A stretch of DNA of 64,000 nt, taken from assembly GCF_900105165.1 (NCBI RefSeq), contig NZ_LT629740.1, positions 2,914,001-2,978,000 on the forward strand, written 5' to 3'. The notes under the pieces are model-generated. The model saw nothing but the letters and a program-made list of their open reading frames with translations. It was not told where the DNA came from and searched no databases. A program made the position numbers and the translations under genes. Source of the stretch: Mucilaginibacter mallensis (lineage in GTDB: Bacteria; Bacteroidota; Bacteroidia; Sphingobacteriales; Sphingobacteriaceae). Every line of letters starts with the position of its first letter. Position 1 is the first letter of the stretch. Below, piece by piece: positions 1 to 9,015 of this stretch.

Positions 1-1993
1 CATTATCTCTGTACGAGTACATTACATGCAACGGTTCCATAGATTTCTTCATGCCGAAATAAGTACCCGCCGGGTATAGATAGTAATCGTAGGTATGCCA
101 GATCAGACCCGGCCATGGGTTGCTAAGCATCCATTGTACTATACCAGTCGTGGTATGGTATTTATTTAAGCCGTAAGCCTCCATCATGGCACGGTGCGCC
201 TCGTAATTCTGCGCCTGTGCTTTAGCCAGGTAATTTTTTATGGTTGATGCCTGACCATACCTTGAATTTAAGGCTGTATTGAACACATTGGTGGTACCAA
301 AATCATGCGTACCGCAGTGGTACTGCCAATCGGCTGAAGTGTACCATAAGGAATCTTTAGGTATAAACTTGATCAAACTTTCATACGGCGGGATAGATGG
401 GCCAGGAGAAATTTCAGTAGCGAAACTGTACATACCGCCATATCTGTGGGTAGTATCGGTTTCCCAATAAATAGGTGGCACCCACTCATATGGCCCGGCC
501 ATTTTCACACCACTATACCCGGATACTTTTGATTTTCCCTCATTAGCGGTTGACAGTATGGGATTGGGATATTTTAAGGTCTTTTCAATATTCAGATACC
601 CTCTTTCAACGCTGCTATCAGTAGGCGGCATATCGCTGCCATTGAGCCAGGTCATCATACAGGCTTTGTTACGGAACCAGTACATAATACTGCTATCAGA
701 TGCCATGGCGACTTTCCTTTTGTCGGCATCCCAGTTTTCGGGATGCTGCCATGTACCACAGCACATATAGCCGGTCATTACCAACATGCCGTATTTATCG
801 CACAGGTCGTAAAAATGATCGTCTTCTAGTTTTCCTTCTGAACGGATAATATTCATGTGCATATCACGCACAAGGCTTACCTCCTGCTCCTGACGCTCTT
901 CCGATCTGCGCTGAAAAATATCAGGCGACCAGGCCGCGCCTCTCAGCATAATAGGTTCGCCATTTACAATAAACATTCTTGAAGCGGTATCAATCATTTT
1001 TGAAGTTATCTCACGGATACCAAAATCTTCCTCAATGGTATTACTAACCTCGTTACCTGTTAAAATAGCCAGTTTAATGCGATTCAGTTCCGGCTTGCCA
1101 TATTGCCACGGCCACCATATTTTGGGATCAGTAATATTCAACTGCGGATAATCTGCCGGAGAGAAGCTTACATTACGTGATTCGTTGGGTTTTAAGTGAA
1201 CCTTTTGCTCAAACTTAATTTTACCATCAATAGTACCCTCTAAAATTACATCCTGCTCCTTTCCTGTATAATTGGTAACCAGCGCATCAACCGATAAGTG
1301 AGCAATGTGGATAGATGGCAAATCAAATTTGGTAGTCACCAACGGGTATTGCACACCCACTTTATTGTAAGTTTTTATTTCGATGTTGTTTACTATACCG
1401 CCATTATAATCGGGCGGATAATGGATCCAGTCAGCATAATCAATAGCCAGATCGCCGTTTTCGCCATCTGGGTTGAATGGCCTTAGCACTTCAATAGCCA
1501 GTGTGTTGTTACCATTTGTGATATGCTTTGTTACATCTATCTGAATAATGCGGAAAGGGCCCTTTATTTGGGATGAATCAGCTATCAACACACCATTTAA
1601 CCACACATTCGCCTTGTAATTGATACCATGCAAACGGAGTATCACCGTTTTTCCATTTTGAGATGAAGGCAATTCAAAAACCCGCCTGAACCACCAGGGA
1701 TGATCTAATCTTGGATCATTCAACTTCTTGAAATTCTGTCCATAAAATGGATCGAAACTATATACTTTGTTAGCCAGTAAACCGGCAATAATAGTTGTAG
1801 GAACACTTACATTATACCACCTTTTTGTTTTGAATGAATCCTGGGATACTTTTTCACCTGCCGATGGATCTGTAATTGCAGATTGCATCTTCCAGTCGTC
1901 CTTCAATATCATTTGAAAGTTTTCTTTCCGGCTTTGCCCATATGATTGCCAGATAAATAGAAGACAACATACAATTAACAAGTATTTTTTCAT
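1..1993 (-). CDS. GH2 exo-beta-D-glucosaminidase (CsxA-like), 3' end outside the window
   Basis: About 664 residues are visible, starting with ATG at 1993; the C-terminus lies beyond base 1. A signal peptide ends near the SYGQ motif, so the enzyme is exported. It has the GH2 layout: jelly-roll domain, immunoglobulin-like domain, then a TIM barrel. Two stretches match the exo-chitosanase CsxA subgroup: GSDMPP with the probable acid D454, and FATEISPGPSIPP with the probable nucleophile E527, plus a later WPGLIWHTYDYY segment. This subgroup removes glucosamine from the non-reducing end of chitosan oligomers; related GH2 mannosidases are the main alternative. The gene follows the ROK kinase by 24 bases and is the last visible gene of the amino-sugar run. 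No frame break was found where checked (start, near 900, near 500). Confidence 0.88.
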   Translation of the reverse strand, partial: MKKYLLIVCCLLFIWQSYGQSRKENFQMILKDDWKMQSAITDPSAGEKVSQDSFKTKRWYNVSVPTTIIAGLLANKVYSFDPFYGQNFKKLNDPRLDHPWWFRRVFELPSSQNGKTVILRLHGINYKANVWLNGVLIADSSQIKGPFRIIQIDVTKHITNGNNTLAIEVLRPFNPDGENGDLAIDYADWIHYPPDYNGGIVNNIEIKTYNKVGVQYPLVTTKFDLPSIHIAHLSVDALVTNYTGKEQDVILEGTIDGKIKFEQKVHLKPNESRNVSFSPADYPQLNITDPKIWWPWQYGKPELNRIKLAILTGNEVSNTIEEDFGIREITSKMIDTASRMFIVNGEPIMLRGAAWSPDIFQRRSEERQEQEVSLVRDMHMNIIRSEGKLEDDHFYDLCDKYGMLVMTGYMCCGTWQHPENWDADKRKVAMASDSSIMYWFRNKACMMTWLNGSDMPPTDSSVERGYLNIEKTLKYPNPILSTANEGKSKVSGYSGVKMAGPYEWVPPIYWETDTTHRYGGMYSFATEISPGPSIPPYESLIKFIPKDSLWYTSADWQYHCGTHDFGTTNVFNTALNSRYGQASTIKNYLAKAQAQNYEAHRAMMEAYGLNKYHTTTGIVQWMLSNPWPGLIWHTYDYYLYPAGTYFGMKKSMEPLHVMYSYRDN

Positions 1994-2017
1994 GGTATAA
2001 TGTATTTAGTCTTCTAA

Positions 2018-2869
2018 TTATTTGCCGGCATCGTAAAACAAAGCAGCAGCTCCCAATACCCCGCTGTTCTCAAGTTCAGAGATCTCAATACGTATCCGTT
2101 CAACTGATTTTTGATAAGCAAAGGTTTTAAGCTGCGCCCACATAGCCTCGTGAAAATATCCATAAGCCTGACTAACAGAGCCTCCCATAATGATCACCTG
2201 CGGATCATAGGCATACATGGTTATTTTTATAGCTTCGCCAATATGCTTGCCTAATTCATCATACAGTTTTAATGCCTGCTCCTCGCCTTTTTGCGCTGCT
2301 TCATATACTTTCAAACCATCTAATTGATGAACATTTTGAAAGAATGAACCGCTGCAATAAAACTCTAAGTTCTCATCTAAATAACTAATGCAACCTATCT
2401 CACCTGCACCGCAGTTATAGCCTGAATACAGTTTACCATTGGTTATAATACCTGCACCTAAACCCGTGCCTAGGGTTAAGCCTGTTAACGATTCACTACC
2501 TTTTCCTTTACCAAAATAAAACTCACCCAGGGCGAAACAGTTCGCATCATTATTAACATACACCGGGATTTTGTAGCGGGCTTCCATTATGCTTTTTAAA
2601 TGCACCTCCTTCCACGATGGAATATGCTGTACATCATAAACAATACCCTCGGCAACATCAACAACGCTGGGTACGCCAATGCCAATCGCTTTTACTGTTG
2701 AGTCGATGAGTTGATCAACCACCCAAAAAACATCCTCCAATACTTCTTCCTGAGTACCATCACTTTTTATGCGGCGGGAAACAATATCGGAATGCAGCTC
2801 ATCGGTAACCAAAGCCCCACGGATATTGGTAGCGCCCAGGTCTATCCCGATTATAGTTGTAGTACTCAT
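2018..2869 (-). CDS. ROK-family sugar kinase (glucokinase / N-acetylglucosamine kinase type)
   Basis: This 283-residue cytoplasmic protein has the ROK/ASKHA ATP fold: IGIDLGATNIRGAL near residues 7-20 (phosphate loop), NNDANCFALGE with the catalytic aspartate, and LGTGLGAGII (adenosine region). The usual ROK zinc site (GEIGH followed by a CxCGxxGC cluster) is degenerate: it reads GEIGCISY and then YCSGSFF, so zinc binding is doubtful, as in other Bacteroidota ROK kinases. It starts one base after the sugar porter stops, so the two are co-translated and it probably phosphorylates the sugar that porter brings in (glucose, glucosamine or N-acetylglucosamine). Sugar specificity cannot be read from sequence. 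Confidence 0.88.
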   Translation of the reverse strand: MSTTTIIGIDLGATNIRGALVTDELHSDIVSRRIKSDGTQEEVLEDVFWVVDQLIDSTVKAIGIGVPSVVDVAEGIVYDVQHIPSWKEVHLKSIMEARYKIPVYVNNDANCFALGEFYFGKGKGSESLTGLTLGTGLGAGIITNGKLYSGYNCGAGEIGCISYLDENLEFYCSGSFFQNVHQLDGLKVYEAAQKGEEQALKLYDELGKHIGEAIKITMYAYDPQVIIMGGSVSQAYGYFHEAMWAQLKTFAYQKSVERIRIEISELENSGVLGAAALFYDAGK

Positions 2870-2870
2870 A

Positions 2871-4118
2871 TTATTCAGCTTTCTTTTTCAGGTCGATGGT
2901 TTTGTTAACAATAAGCGGGCGCGCCCATATACCGATGCTTAAAATATAGCCCATAGTTATGAACAGCACAAACATGCCTGCCCGCAGGCTTATTGCATCC
3001 CCTATGCCACCAATAATTAACGGGATAACAGCCCCGCCAATAATAGCGGTAACCAAAATACCTGCAAATGAACCATGATGTTCATCAATAGAATTTAAAG
3101 CCAGCGAGAAAATGATAGGATACATTACCGAAGCGAAGAAACCAACCAAAGGCAAAGCGATCAAAGCAATATTGCCCGGACCAAAAAGTCCTGTTGCAAA
3201 GGAGATAATAGCCAGAATAGAAAAAGCAACTAATACCTTACGGCTATCCATTATTTTCAATAAGAACAGACCGACAATACCTCCAAGTGTCATTAAGCCC
3301 CAAAAGTAAGCCAGGCTATCAGCGCCCGTAGTTTTAGAATCATAACCATGGTATTTCTCCAAAAAAAGCGATATGGTATTATTTAAGCCCTGTTCAGTAC
3401 CTACATAGCAAAATATACCCAGGAAGAATAAAATAACCACAGGCCTTTTAAAAAGCATCAAGTGTGTACTGATTGATCCTACTTCTTCATCTTCTTTCAA
3501 CTCTACAACCGGGAATTTTGAAAATCTGATAATAAGGATCATCAATAAGGAGATCACAGAAAAGATCCAGTAAAGCGAGATCCATGGTAAATTTGATGGC
3601 ACAATGGTATGGAAAAAGGTCATAAAACCTGTTCCGCCATTATCATTAAGGTGCAGGGCGAAATAAGAATACACCATAGGACTTACAAAAGATGCCGCAC
3701 CGAAAATTAATTGTGCCAGTACAGAGTTAAAAGCATAATTCTCTTCGCCGCCTGATGTACGCAGCAATGGATTTATTACCACCTGTAGCATTGCCATACC
3801 ACTGCCAATTAAAAATAAGGAGATAATAGCGCTTAAATAATTATGCACCATCGCCAAAAGCAGCGAGCCAAAAAAGGCAACTACAAACCCTGCGATCATA
3901 ATCTTCTTTTCCTTGTATTTTTCGAGCAGGATACCTGTGGGAATAGATACCAAACCATAAGCAATAAAGAACGCGAATGGTAAAAATGCCGCCAGTGTAA
4001 GGCTGAGATTAAACCCCTTAATAAAATCGGGATTTAAGGCACCAATTACATTGGTAAGGAACGAGATCACAAAAAAGGAGAGCATTATTAATGCTACGAT
4101 GTAGTAGTTACGTTTCAT
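2871..4118 (-). CDS. MFS sugar:H+ symporter, FucP/NagP/GlcP type
   Basis: A 415-residue inner-membrane protein with about twelve hydrophobic segments, of the FucP-like major facilitator group used by Bacteroidota for glucose, galactose, fucose or N-acetylglucosamine. I place the start at ATG 4118 (MKRNYYIVALIML). The frame stays open for 54 more codons to 4280, but that stretch translates a palindromic intergenic repeat and looks nothing like a porter N-terminus. The gene is tightly coupled to the ROK kinase and lies among GH18, GH2 and NagX-like genes, which favours an amino sugar as substrate; this is inference from context. Confidence 0.88.
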   Translation of the reverse strand: MKRNYYIVALIMLSFFVISFLTNVIGALNPDFIKGFNLSLTLAAFLPFAFFIAYGLVSIPTGILLEKYKEKKIMIAGFVVAFFGSLLLAMVHNYLSAIISLFLIGSGMAMLQVVINPLLRTSGGEENYAFNSVLAQLIFGAASFVSPMVYSYFALHLNDNGGTGFMTFFHTIVPSNLPWISLYWIFSVISLLMILIIRFSKFPVVELKEDEEVGSISTHLMLFKRPVVILFFLGIFCYVGTEQGLNNTISLFLEKYHGYDSKTTGADSLAYFWGLMTLGGIVGLFLLKIMDSRKVLVAFSILAIISFATGLFGPGNIALIALPLVGFFASVMYPIIFSLALNSIDEHHGSFAGILVTAIIGGAVIPLIIGGIGDAISLRAGMFVLFITMGYILSIGIWARPLIVNKTIDLKKKAE

Positions 4119-4176
4119 CAGGCTTATGTGGTTTATTTTTGAGTGAAAATAATTTTTGAATACTCGAAACAACAAA

Positions 4177-4273
4177 ATTCCCCTCTTGAGAGGGGGCGCG
4201 CCGACTGTGCTGTTGCAGGGGTGTGTTATTCTGTATATATGACACACCCCTACACCCCTTTCAAGAGGGGAAT
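4177..4273. repeat. 97-bp nested palindromic intergenic repeat (REP/MITE-like)
   Basis: Perfect 13-bp terminal inverted repeats ATTCCCCTCTTGA (4177-4189) and TCAAGAGGGGAAT (4261-4273) enclose a second perfect 9-bp pair, GGGGTGTGT (4218-4226) and ACACACCCC (4242-4250). The outer arm is itself nearly self-complementary. It lies in the 217-base gap between the chitinase and the sugar porter and would form a long hairpin or cruciform in DNA or mRNA. Confidence 0.8.
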
Positions 4274-4335
4274 CGCCCAAGGCTCACGCTTCTTTCGAAA
4301 ACTCCAAAAAATAAATCTATATATTTTTTAATCAA

Positions 4336-5484
4336 TTACTTAAGGTCGTGATTTATTTCTTTTAACAGATACTCCTTTTTATCACTCGAATACTCCCAAA
4401 ACATTACCCCTGCCATGCCATTATCCTTCACATACTGGCATTTATTTTTAACCGACCATTCATCATCAAACGTTACGAATTGTTTGGTGGTAGCATTAAA
4501 CAGGTAAGGCGCTTTTGCATCCTCATCACGGTAATATTTAAATGCCTTATTGGTAATCAAACTGTCTTTTATAAAAGTATATCCACCGCCACGCATCGAC
4601 TTAACAACCTTGCTACCCAATCCGTTTTGAACTGTATCAGCAGTTTCAAACCCGTGACCATAAAAAGCTATGCCTATTACTAGTTTACCAGGAGGCACTC
4701 CTGCTGCGATAAAATCAGTAACTGCTTTGGCAGAATATTCAGTCGCGTTATATTTTTTAGAGCCGTATAATCCGGTGTGATGTATTGCAACGCCCAAACT
4801 ATCCTGTGCATAATCATAGGTCATCAGGTTAATATAAGTAACATATTTCTGCACCTGATCCATCTCCGTATGTGTTATAAAACCCTTAAAACCACCTACT
4901 GCTGTACTCAGGATCATCTTTCTGCCGGTTTGTTGTTCTAACTGATCCAGATCCTGCCTTATCGCCTGGAACATCAATGTATAATTGTGCTTATCATCAG
5001 GGCGATTAATATTGCCAAGACCTTTTTGTGCGGGATACTCCCAATCAATATCAACACCATCTAACTGATATTTCCTTACAATATCAACTGCGCTGGCTGC
5101 AAATGCCTGCCGGGCAGTATCGGTAAGCACAGCATCTGAAAAATTCCCACTCCATGTCCATCCACCTATAGAGATTACTATTTTAAGATCACGATTTCTT
5201 TTTTTAAGGCCGGCAAGATATTTTAAATTAATAGTATCAGTATTAAGCTTACTTAATGTGGCCCTATTATTCAATACGTTAACAAAGGCATAATTGATAA
5301 CGGTTAGCTTTTTCGGATCGACCATAGTAGTATCAATTAACCCTCTGTAACCGCCTACATAACCAATAACCACATATTTCTTCCTCTGGGCATTGGCAGA
5401 CAGGTTAAAACCAATAATGAGCGATAAACAAAGCAATACAGCAGTATATACTTCATTATTAATGAGTTTAAAATTCAGTTTCAT
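4336..5484 (-). CDS. GH18 chitinase / endo-beta-N-acetylglucosaminidase, secreted
   Basis: A 382-residue protein with an N-terminal signal peptide (hydrophobic residues about 14-30, cleavage near SANAQ). The single GH18 barrel shows IVISIGGWTWSG (residues about 102-113) and the catalytic DGVDIDWEYP at 142-151 with E149 as proton donor and D145/D147 as supporting acids, then NLMTYDYA and a late VMFWEYSSD strand. There is no carbohydrate-binding module, and the length suits a single-domain chitinase that works on soluble chito-oligomers. It starts 14 bases after the NagX-like gene ends, so they share a transcript. Chitin is the likely substrate; peptidoglycan or N-glycan cores are possible in this family. 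Confidence 0.9.
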   Translation of the reverse strand: MKLNFKLINNEVYTAVLLCLSLIIGFNLSANAQRKKYVVIGYVGGYRGLIDTTMVDPKKLTVINYAFVNVLNNRATLSKLNTDTINLKYLAGLKKRNRDLKIVISIGGWTWSGNFSDAVLTDTARQAFAASAVDIVRKYQLDGVDIDWEYPAQKGLGNINRPDDKHNYTLMFQAIRQDLDQLEQQTGRKMILSTAVGGFKGFITHTEMDQVQKYVTYINLMTYDYAQDSLGVAIHHTGLYGSKKYNATEYSAKAVTDFIAAGVPPGKLVIGIAFYGHGFETADTVQNGLGSKVVKSMRGGGYTFIKDSLITNKAFKYYRDEDAKAPYLFNATTKQFVTFDDEWSVKNKCQYVKDNGMAGVMFWEYSSDKKEYLLKEINHDLK

Positions 5485-5498
5485 ATAAACTTTGTTTG

Positions 5499-6674
5499 TT
5501 AGATCTTTAGTCTTAGTCGTTTCTTTTCGAGCAGGCCGCCTATCCAGATGATTATAAATGCAGTTGCCATAGAGCGCAGCAAACCTGTAAAGCCATAATT
5601 AAATATATGTGGGTATTCAATACCAAATAATTCAATTAAACTTACCTGTATATAGGGCAATAAGTAGCAGGTTAAAGTGCTGGTACCGGCCGGACTTATG
5701 ATCCTGAAGAAGTTCTTTTTACCCTTCATATCAACCACATAGATCAACAGCTCAAACATCAATATGGTAATGCCGCTGCAAATAAATACCCAGCCCGGTG
5801 TTGAACGTATTTTTGAGATCCCCTCGGTATAAGGACGAAGCACTAAGCCTAGTATAATTAACCCGGTGCCAGCAATTGTAAAAATAGTCCACAAGCGATG
5901 TGTACGATTCTTTTCAACCAGGTAGGCGTAAACCCCGGAGATAACCACACCGCCCATAGTTAAGGTTACGGATGCAGCATCACCAATCACCCACAAACTA
6001 TCATGCTTAAAAACTGAATGCAACGCTATATTTAAGCCTGCAAATATTACGTAAACTATCAGCATAGCATTTAACCTGCCTTTAAATATAAAAAAGGCAA
6101 GCGCGCAAACCAGGTACGACCAACCAATAATGCCCAATATACCCCACCATGAAGTGTGCATCCATGTTGGATGATCGGGAGTGCCTCCTTTGTATAGTAT
6201 GGCCATCACAATAAGCGCGGCAATACCTATACCCACCAATATGTTTTTTTTCGCCTTTTGCATGGTTTCCGGGTAATCCAGCCAGATGAGGAAGAAACTG
6301 AATGTGATGATAAGTTCCCAAACAGCATGAGGTAATGGTGCCGATACACTGTTATATTCCTCCAGGTTTACATGATAAAAGCCTATTATAAGTAGCGCCG
6401 CGCTACGGGTAAGTATATAGAATAGTATAGAAATTTGTGAATCGCCCTTCTTCATCCGGTTTTTTATGGCGAATGGCAGCGATAGACCTACTATAAAAAG
6501 AAAGGCCGGAAATATGGTATCGGCAAAGCCCAATGCATCCTCATATTCCTTGGCGTGATCTATCCATACGGGCACTAATTTTAAACCACTTGAGTCATTA
6601 ACAAATATCATTAATAACATGGTAATAGCCCTGAGAACATCAATAGATGAAAGGCGACTGGGAAGTTGTTGCAT
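5499..6674 (-). CDS. nagX: NagX/HGSNAT-like transmembrane acetyltransferase (DUF5009)
   Basis: A 391-residue inner-membrane protein with roughly ten helices. It has the N-terminal signature of the HGSNAT/NagX group: RLSSIDVLRA, then MIFVNDSSG and DHAKEYEDALGFADTIFPAF, with H40 as the candidate acetyl-carrying histidine. The human homologue acetylates terminal glucosamine across a membrane using cytoplasmic acetyl-CoA; bacterial NagX genes sit in N-acetylglucosamine regulons. I chose ATG 6674 (MQQLPSRLSS) over a 22-codon upstream extension at 6740 that lacks family resemblance. Its neighbours release glucosamine and N-acetylglucosamine, so acetylation of periplasmic glucosamine is the likely job. 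The symbol is given by family resemblance only. Confidence 0.78.
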   Translation of the reverse strand: MQQLPSRLSSIDVLRAITMLLMIFVNDSSGLKLVPVWIDHAKEYEDALGFADTIFPAFLFIVGLSLPFAIKNRMKKGDSQISILFYILTRSAALLIIGFYHVNLEEYNSVSAPLPHAVWELIITFSFFLIWLDYPETMQKAKKNILVGIGIAALIVMAILYKGGTPDHPTWMHTSWWGILGIIGWSYLVCALAFFIFKGRLNAMLIVYVIFAGLNIALHSVFKHDSLWVIGDAASVTLTMGGVVISGVYAYLVEKNRTHRLWTIFTIAGTGLIILGLVLRPYTEGISKIRSTPGWVFICSGITILMFELLIYVVDMKGKKNFFRIISPAGTSTLTCYLLPYIQVSLIELFGIEYPHIFNYGFTGLLRSMATAFIIIWIGGLLEKKRLRLKI

Positions 6675-6825
6675 GAAATAATATTGAAATCCTAAAATAC
6701 AGATAAAAATATTAAATCGCTTATTTTTAACGCAAAACAAGGCCTTGCAGGGCTTATGTAGTGGTAAATTTACATAAGCGGAATTATAATTTTAGTAATA
6801 GATAAACCAATTTCAGCCCGGTTAA

Positions 6826-7896
6826 CTATTTCCAGGCTTTTCTTAAAAACCGGAGCCAGTTGCCGTGCATCATGTTTTCAATGTCGGTTAGGTTGTAGCC
6901 CCGTTTTGTAAACAACTCGGTTAGTTTTTGCAGGTCAGCAATTGTCTCCAGATCATACGGGCATTGCTCGCGGCCAAATGCACCATCCAGGTCTGACCCG
7001 ATACCTACATGCAAAGTATTTCCGGCTATCTGGCAAATATGATCTATATGATCTATCATCACCTCCAAATTACAGCCCATGCCTGTTGGTGTTGATACAC
7101 CTCTCACCCATCCAGGCACCATCATCCAGGCATCTAAAGCAGCACCGATAACCGCACTTCTTTCTATCAATATTTTGATCTGCTCATCGCTGTATTGGCG
7201 GTTATGATTTACTAAAGCCCGGCAATTGTTATGGCTGGCCCAAACATGCCCGTTAAAATGATCAAGCGCTTCCCAAAAGCTATCATCGCATAAATGGGTA
7301 GCATCTAAAATCACGTTCAGGCGCTCCATTTCTTTTAACAGTTCATGGCCTTTAGGCCCCATATATCCCGTTGCGTCAGTTCCTTGTGCGTACCGACCGG
7401 GACCGTAGTGTGCAGGGCCAACGGCTCTTAGTCCGTTATTATAGGCGCGTTCCAAATGCCCAACAGTAACCAATGAATCTGCCCCTTCTAAGCTTAAAAT
7501 ATAGCCTACGGGCTTATGCTCATTACCCGTACCATCGTTCCAAAGCTGTAAATGGCGCTCCAAAGTTTCAAGATTATTGATCTGCACCATTTCGCCGATG
7601 TCTTCCATGGCCTTATACCATGCCAGCTGCCCTTGTGTTTGCGCCCAGGCCTGTTCCGGTGAATGCCAGCCGGGCAAATGATTATCAGGTGCTACAAAAC
7701 GCGCAATCTGCGTTGCTACCACCAAACCAATGTTTCCTTTGCGAAGTGTTGGTAACGATACAACGCCCTTACCACGATCAGGTTTATCTGTAAGCCCTAC
7801 CTCCCGCTCATTAATTGCTGCGATGGGTTGCGTTAGGTCGCGGTTCCATTCCAGCGCGTTCATACTTAGGTCGAGGTGGGCATCTACAATAAACAT
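6826..7896 (-). CDS. Membrane-dipeptidase-type metallopeptidase (M19)
   Basis: A 356-residue binuclear zinc enzyme of the renal dipeptidase family without a visible signal peptide. Metal motifs are present in order: VDAHLDLS (H7, D9), SLEGAD with the bridging glutamate, DATHLCDDSF, ASHNNCRALV, and GIGSDLDGAFG near the end. Family members split dipeptides, often those with a D-residue at the C-terminal side. It starts 6 bases after the PLP-enzyme gene stops, in a tight four-gene unit with RidA and a GntP-family permease, which suggests it feeds D-amino acids to the PLP enzyme. The 151-base gap on its 3' side separates this unit from the amino-sugar genes. Confidence 0.88.
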   Translation of the reverse strand: MFIVDAHLDLSMNALEWNRDLTQPIAAINEREVGLTDKPDRGKGVVSLPTLRKGNIGLVVATQIARFVAPDNHLPGWHSPEQAWAQTQGQLAWYKAMEDIGEMVQINNLETLERHLQLWNDGTGNEHKPVGYILSLEGADSLVTVGHLERAYNNGLRAVGPAHYGPGRYAQGTDATGYMGPKGHELLKEMERLNVILDATHLCDDSFWEALDHFNGHVWASHNNCRALVNHNRQYSDEQIKILIERSAVIGAALDAWMMVPGWVRGVSTPTGMGCNLEVMIDHIDHICQIAGNTLHVGIGSDLDGAFGREQCPYDLETIADLQKLTELFTKRGYNLTDIENMMHGNWLRFLRKAWK

Positions 7897-7902
7897 AGTT
7901 CT

Positions 7903-9006
7903 TTAAATATTAATTTTACGGTCGCGGGCTATGGTTTTCCATTCGCCAATCACCTTTTTATCTTCAATTATTATAGCCCGTTCGTATAGCGCTATGGTTG
8001 GGCAAATATGATAAGGCAATCCATAAAGCAGGTCGCCAATTTTATAATTATGACCTGCGCCGGCTTCCAAAACCAGATGCTCTTCGCTATGGCCAACCGG
8101 TTTTAGTTCAGGTGCATTTAAAAATACAACCCGTTTATCCAATGTATTTTCAGATGCGATGGATTTATGTCCCAAATCGACACAGATCCTTGTTTCATCG
8201 GGCATAGACACTAGCCTGCTTATTACCAAAGCTGCCGGTAAAAACTCTTGTTCTTTGCATGATTTTCCATACCCCTCATCCCAATAAATAAATGTACCGG
8301 GGCTGCATTCCACATCTTTCCTTTTGGCATGGATTGGAAAGGTTGGTGTACCACCGGCGATAGTTATGGGATTAAACCCGGCATCATTTAATTGAGCTAT
8401 TAATTCCTCAACCGGGGCAAAAGAATCATTACAACGCTGGATACGAATCTCAAAATCTGCATCATGAATATGTCCATCATATGCATGCAAGCCCTTAACT
8501 TTAAGGTTTGATAATTTAGAGCTCTGTTCATATAATTCAAACGCCTCATGCGGATGAATGCCAGACCTATTCATACCAACATTAATATCGATATAAACAT
8601 CAATAGAAAGTGCATTTGTAACGGCTACCGTATTGATATTTTGTGCCGATACAAGGCTATCAATCAAACAGGAATATTTTGTATCCGGGTACTGTTTTAT
8701 TAGACTAATCAGCCGGTTTATTTTGGGCCCAATTGGCTGATAAGCTAATAAAACATCCATTGCCTTGCACATGCCTAGCATTTCGGCTTCGGCAATAGTG
8801 GCGCATTTAAATTTATTTATCCCTGCTTCGATGTTTAAAAGAGCAGCCTCTATACACTTATGCGTTTTCACATGCGGTCTTAACCGATCAACCTTATCTA
8901 TATGTGTTTTAAGCAGATCGAGGTTGTATTTTACCCTTTGGGGATAAACTACCAGTGAAGGGGTATCTACCTGATCTACATCCGAAATACTGAACCAGTC
9001 TTCCAT
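7903..9006 (-). CDS. D-serine dehydratase / D-threonine aldolase-like PLP enzyme (DSD1/DTA fold)
   Basis: A 367-residue fold-type III PLP enzyme. RPHVKTHK (residues 43-50) holds the PLP lysine, K47. An alanine-racemase-like barrel follows (GMNRSGIHP, GGTPTFP), and the C-terminal YHICPT motif supplies H333 and C335, the histidine/cysteine pair that binds zinc in eukaryotic-type D-serine dehydratase. That pair favours a metal-assisted dehydratase or aldolase acting on a D-beta-hydroxy amino acid. RidA lies 9 bases upstream and would clear the enamine/imine product. A sugar-acid analogue such as D-glucosaminate is an alternative substrate given the chitosan genes nearby. Substrate is unproven. 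Confidence 0.82.
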   Translation of the reverse strand: MEDWFSISDVDQVDTPSLVVYPQRVKYNLDLLKTHIDKVDRLRPHVKTHKCIEAALLNIEAGINKFKCATIAEAEMLGMCKAMDVLLAYQPIGPKINRLISLIKQYPDTKYSCLIDSLVSAQNINTVAVTNALSIDVYIDINVGMNRSGIHPHEAFELYEQSSKLSNLKVKGLHAYDGHIHDADFEIRIQRCNDSFAPVEELIAQLNDAGFNPITIAGGTPTFPIHAKRKDVECSPGTFIYWDEGYGKSCKEQEFLPAALVISRLVSMPDETRICVDLGHKSIASENTLDKRVVFLNAPELKPVGHSEEHLVLEAGAGHNYKIGDLLYGLPYHICPTIALYERAIIIEDKKVIGEWKTIARDRKINI

Positions 9007-9015
9007 TAGCCTATT

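Noticed and set aside
892..907. Adapter contamination or a chimeric join in the GH2 gene
   Set aside because: The frame and the GH2 family pattern continue on both sides, and the match stops after 16 bases instead of running on into the adapter.
4119..4280. 54-codon N-terminal extension of the sugar porter
   Set aside because: It translates the palindromic repeat at 4177-4273 and is not followed by a porter-like first helix until ATG 4118.
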